A stretch of 8,109 nucleotides of DNA from JAAXTT01 sp964530215. GTDB taxonomy: Bacteria > Bacillota > Desulfotomaculia > Desulfotomaculales > Desulfocucumaceae. Every line of letters starts with the position of its first letter. Position 1 is the stretch's first letter. The notes beneath the pieces are model-generated. The model was not told the origin of the DNA and did no database searches. It was given only the letters and a program-made list of their open reading frames with translations. Positions 6,323-8,109 of this stretch are shown here, in pieces. The stretch lies in NCBI GenBank assembly GCA_964530215.1, contig CAZHAJ010000079.1, positions 1 to 8,109 on the forward strand. Reading direction: 5' to 3'. The translations under genes were made by a program, and so were the position numbers.

Positions 6323-7337
6323 TTGCTAAAGACCTGTTCATGACTCCACTTATTATGCTAACTTCTTTCATTAGAGAATTGAAATTTTTGGGAGTCAAGG
6401 ACTGGGGTCCGTCACATAAGGCTTCGGCAGGGTTAGGATGTACCTCCACCAACAATCCGTCTGCGCCGGCTGCTATGGCAGCTCTGGACATCGGCTGCAC
6501 AAAACGCCATTTTCCTATTGCATGACTTGGATCCACTATTACCGGAAGATGGGATAAATATTTCAAAACAGGTACAGCGGTAAGATCCAATATGTTTCTC
6601 ACATAGGTTTCATAGCTGCGAATCCCACGCTCACAAAGAATTACCTGGTGGTTTCCTCCGGCCATAATATATTCGGCAGCCATCAAAAATTCCTCTATTG
6701 TGGCCGAGGGTCCTCTTTTTAGCAATATAGGCTTGTCTGTTTTAGCCAACTCCTTCAATAGAAAGAAATTTTGCATGTTACGGGCACCAACTTGTAATAT
6801 GTCTGCATATTCTGCTATTATCGGCAGTGATTTTGAGTCCATAACTTCGGTTACTATGGGGAGTCCTGTGTTATCACGGGCTTCAGCCAGCATTCTTAAA
6901 CCTTTTTCTTCAAGCCCTTGGAAAGAATAGGGTGATGTTCTTGGCTTAAAAGCTCCACCCCGCAGTATTGTTGCCCCAGCTTCCTTTACGCAGGCAGCAG
7001 CCTCCAAGAGTTGTTCTCTGCTTTCCACTGCACAGGGACCTGCCATAACATGAATTACATTGCCACCAATCTCAATTTCCCTCACTTTGATAACGGTATC
7101 TTCTTCTTTAAAATTTCTGCTGGCTAGTTTAAAGGGATCCAGAATGGGAACAACTTTTTCCACGCCGGGCATGGCTTCAAGCTCCAAAGTCCCCAGTCGG
7201 GCTTTGTCCCCTATGACACCTATAATGGTTCTTTCCACACCTTGGGACAGATGAGTTTTAAATCCGTACTCTTCAAGTTTTTTTATCACCACATCTATTT
7301 TCTTTTGATCTGTCTTGTGGTTCATTACCACGATCAA
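6312..7337 (-). CDS. aroF: 3-deoxy-7-phosphoheptulonate (DAHP) synthase, type I-beta with N-terminal regulatory domain
   Basis: Condenses PEP and erythrose-4-phosphate to DAHP, the first step of the shikimate pathway. Residues 1-67 form a ferredoxin-like (ACT-like) regulatory domain, and about 75-335 form the (beta/alpha)8 barrel. The metal ligands are at C102 (MAGPCAVES), H272 (DPSHAIG), E298 (LLVEVH) and D309. They fall at the same numbers as I recall for the Thermotoga maritima enzyme, whose N-terminal domain confers feedback inhibition by Tyr and Phe; similar inhibition is inferred here. Substrate motifs KPRTSPYSFQG (131-141) and LLKRGP (205-210) are intact. No chorismate mutase domain is attached. 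The start is TTG at 7337, fixed by a strong AAAGGAGG 8 nt upstream and by the family N-terminus MIVVM; the next ATG (7325) is too far from that site. First gene of the aroF-tyrA-aroA unit, and the product of its regulated leader. Confidence 0.95.
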   Translation of the reverse strand: MIVVMNHKTDQKKIDVVIKKLEEYGFKTHLSQGVERTIIGVIGDKARLGTLELEAMPGVEKVVPILDPFKLASRNFKEEDTVIKVREIEIGGNVIHVMAGPCAVESREQLLEAAACVKEAGATILRGGAFKPRTSPYSFQGLEEKGLRMLAEARDNTGLPIVTEVMDSKSLPIIAEYADILQVGARNMQNFFLLKELAKTDKPILLKRGPSATIEEFLMAAEYIMAGGNHQVILCERGIRSYETYVRNILDLTAVPVLKYLSHLPVIVDPSHAIGKWRFVQPMSRAAIAAGADGLLVEVHPNPAEALCDGPQSLTPKNFNSLMKEVSIISGVMNRSLANAK

Positions 7338-7345
7338 ATTAAACG

Positions 7346-7353
7346 CCTCCTTT
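7346..7353 (-). promoter_or_regulatory. Strong ribosome binding site that sets the TTG start of aroF
   Basis: AAAGGAGG (7353-7346) is nearly a full match to the 16S rRNA 3' end and stands 8 nt before TTG at 7337. It supports a TTG start rather than the internal ATG at 7325. Confidence 0.85.
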
Positions 7354-7376
7354 AATTGATGTTATATCGGATTGAC

Positions 7377-7403
7377 AAAATAGCACCCTTTAGGGTGCTA
7401 TTT
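7377..7403 (-). terminator. Terminator or attenuator hairpin in the aroF leader
   Basis: On the minus strand AAATAGCACCCT (7403-7392) pairs perfectly with AGGGTGCTATTT (7389-7378) across a two-base gap, ending in TTTT (7380-7377) and then G. It lies about 150 nt after the trpA stop and about 25 nt before the aroF ribosome binding site, downstream of a likely aroF promoter. It could end the trp transcript, attenuate aroF, or do both. The T run is short and partly in the stem, so termination may be incomplete. Confidence 0.65.
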
Positions 7404-7424
7404 ATAGCCGAGTTTAATAAGCAT
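7398..7424 (-). CDS. Possible leader peptide MLIKLGYK upstream of aroF
   Basis: An 8-codon reading frame (ATG at 7424, TAG at 7400-7398) has a plausible G-rich ribosome binding site, AGGGGGGAT, about 6 nt upstream. It ends inside the 5' arm of the terminator hairpin. Its seventh codon is a Tyr codon (TAT) at the base of that arm, so a ribosome paused there would cover the arm and block the hairpin. This fits Tyr control of an operon containing tyrA. There is only one Tyr codon, whereas classical leader peptides have several, so this is a suggestion and not a firm call. Confidence 0.35.
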   Translation of the reverse strand: MLIKLGYK

Positions 7425-7463
7425 AGTTATCCCCCCTACTGTTCTGCCGTTCTACCCTTTTTT

Positions 7464-7470
7464 TAGCACC
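7464..7470 (-). promoter_or_regulatory. Possible antiterminator segment in the aroF leader
   Basis: GGTGCTA (7470-7464) is a copy of the 3' arm of the downstream terminator (7387-7381). It is fully complementary to TAGCACC (7400-7394) in the 5' arm. Being transcribed first, it could capture the 5' arm and prevent the terminator from forming. A 7-bp match in a short leader might arise by chance. Confidence 0.4.
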
Positions 7471-7501
7471 ATATTGCCGTAATCCCTATCCTACATATTC
7501 A

Positions 7502-7531
7502 ATTTTAGCACAGTTAAGGCATCATAAACAA
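7502..7531 (-). promoter_or_regulatory. Probable sigma-A promoter (extended -10) for aroF-tyrA-aroA
   Basis: The minus strand has TTGTTT (7531-7526), an 18-nt spacer and TAAAAT (7507-7502) with TGC directly before it, i.e. an extended -10. The layout matches the cmk promoter. It lies about 20 bp after the trpA stop. Transcription would begin near 7495, leaving a leader of about 158 nt before aroF, unusually long for a simple UTR and containing the hairpin described at 7377-7403. Confidence 0.6.
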
Positions 7532-7551
7532 TATATTATGATAAAGCAATA

Positions 7552-8109
7552 TTAATATGTGTAATTTATACCTTCTTTTAATGATTTGGTTAGGTTTTTT
7601 ACTTTATCAATAATGATTTCCTGTTTATCCCCCCCTTCCATTGCGCTGACAATTATGCTGCCCACAACCACTGCGTCACAATGCACAGCAATTTTAGAAG
7701 CTGACTCAGGTCCTGATATGCCAAATCCCACAGCTAGAGGACAGTCAGTGTATCTTTTCAGCCTATTAATAAAAGACTGTATGTCTGTGTTGATCTCATT
7801 TCTTGAGCCCGTTACACCGGTTACCGAAACACAGTAAATAAAACTATCTGCCTTCGCAGCTATCTTCTGAAGTCTTTCGTCGCTTGAAACCGGTGATGCC
7901 ATAGGGACCAGGGCTAATCCATATCGGTTTGCTGCTGTCCTTAAAGGGATATCCTCTTCCACAGGAAGATCGGGTACTAAAAAACCGTCAACTCCCGAGT
8001 CGTTTGCCATTGATGTGAAAGCTTCCAGTCCAAATTTAAATACAGGATTATAGTAAGTCATTAATAGTATAGGTATATCGTATAATTCTCTGAATTTCTT
8101 CACTAACTT
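7552..8109 (-). CDS. trpA: Tryptophan synthase alpha chain, partial (N-terminus outside window)
   Basis: The last 185 residues of TrpA, which cleaves indole-3-glycerol phosphate to indole and glyceraldehyde-3-phosphate and passes indole to TrpB. The frame is open to the window edge (first codons K-L-V-K-K-F), so the GTG at 8103 is an internal Val codon and not a start. Family motifs are MTYYNPVFKFG, GVDGFLVPDLPVEE, LVPMASPVSSDERL, YCVSVTGVTGSR, the phosphate-binding AVGFGIS, and VVVGSIIV. About 80 N-terminal residues are missing, including the region of the catalytic Glu and Asp (E49 and D60 in E. coli), so intactness cannot be judged. As the usual last gene of a trp operon, it implies that trp genes lie beyond 8109. 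The stop is TAA at 7554-7552. Confidence 0.95.
   Translation of the reverse strand, partial: KLVKKFRELYDIPILLMTYYNPVFKFGLEAFTSMANDSGVDGFLVPDLPVEEDIPLRTAANRYGLALVPMASPVSSDERLQKIAAKADSFIYCVSVTGVTGSRNEINTDIQSFINRLKRYTDCPLAVGFGISGPESASKIAVHCDAVVVGSIIVSAMEGGDKQEIIIDKVKNLTKSLKEGINYTY

Noticed and set aside
7454..7472. Second small leader frame MVLKKG (ATG at 7472)
   Set aside because: The ribosome binding site is poor and there is no aromatic codon. It overlaps the proposed antiterminator but gives no reason to call it translated.
7338..7500. T-box riboswitch or TRAP binding site in the aroF leader
   Set aside because: No AGGGTGG..ACCGCG T-box core was found, and the few TAG or CAG triplets are too scattered for an 11-repeat TRAP site.
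318..7837. Plus-strand open frames of about 60-83 codons at many places
   Set aside because: All lie opposite strongly supported minus-strand genes, are rich in Ser, Leu and Pro as expected for antisense frames, and have no convincing ribosome binding sites or family motifs.
8101..8103. GTG at 8103 as a gene start
   Set aside because: It is an internal Val codon of trpA; the frame continues to the window edge and TrpA needs about 80 more N-terminal residues.

Overview
The window reads as chromosomal DNA of a low-GC (about 40% by eye) Gram-positive bacterium, most likely a member of the Clostridia. The pointers are an IspH protein fused to ribosomal protein S1, the gene order cmk-plsC-ispH, strong AAAGGAGG-type ribosome binding sites, a type I-beta DAHP synthase with an N-terminal regulatory domain, and a prephenate dehydrogenase with a C-terminal ACT domain. 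Every supported gene lies on the minus strand, so transcription runs from high to low coordinates. Genus and species cannot be named from the sequence alone.

Region 1 (8109-3806) makes aromatic amino acids. It begins with the 3' two-thirds of trpA, the end of a trp operon that lies mostly outside the window. A 214-bp gap follows, holding a good extended -10 promoter and a leader of about 160 nt. The leader has a possible 8-codon leader peptide (MLIKLGYK) and a terminator hairpin whose 5' arm can instead pair with an upstream GGTGCTA, which looks like an attenuator. Then come aroF (DAHP synthase, entry to the shikimate pathway), tyrA (prephenate dehydrogenase, Tyr branch) and aroA (EPSP synthase). 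aroF and tyrA overlap by 11 bp. A terminator-like hairpin separates tyrA from aroA, and a strong terminator lies over the aroA stop codon. The essential N-terminus of aroA is encoded in frame but has no ATG, GTG or TTG start; a well-placed AUA or a one-base frameshift is implied.

Region 2 (3794-89) is a second transcription unit with its own extended -10 promoter: cmk (CMP kinase), plsC (1-acylglycerol-3-phosphate acyltransferase) and an ispH-rpsA fusion (HMBPP reductase plus four S1 domains). The genes are tightly packed (a 5-bp gap, then a 1-bp TGATG overlap), suggesting translational coupling, and the unit ends at a clear intrinsic terminator at 89-130. It links nucleotide, phospholipid, isoprenoid and translation functions.

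Region 3 (1-295) is intergenic. It holds a short heptamer tandem repeat (TTCTGRC), the terminator, and an unexplained GC-rich, hairpin-forming block at the window edge (1-88).

No mobile element, CRISPR array, tRNA or rRNA was seen. The genes are ordinary housekeeping genes. The points most worth checking are the aroA start and the aroF leader.
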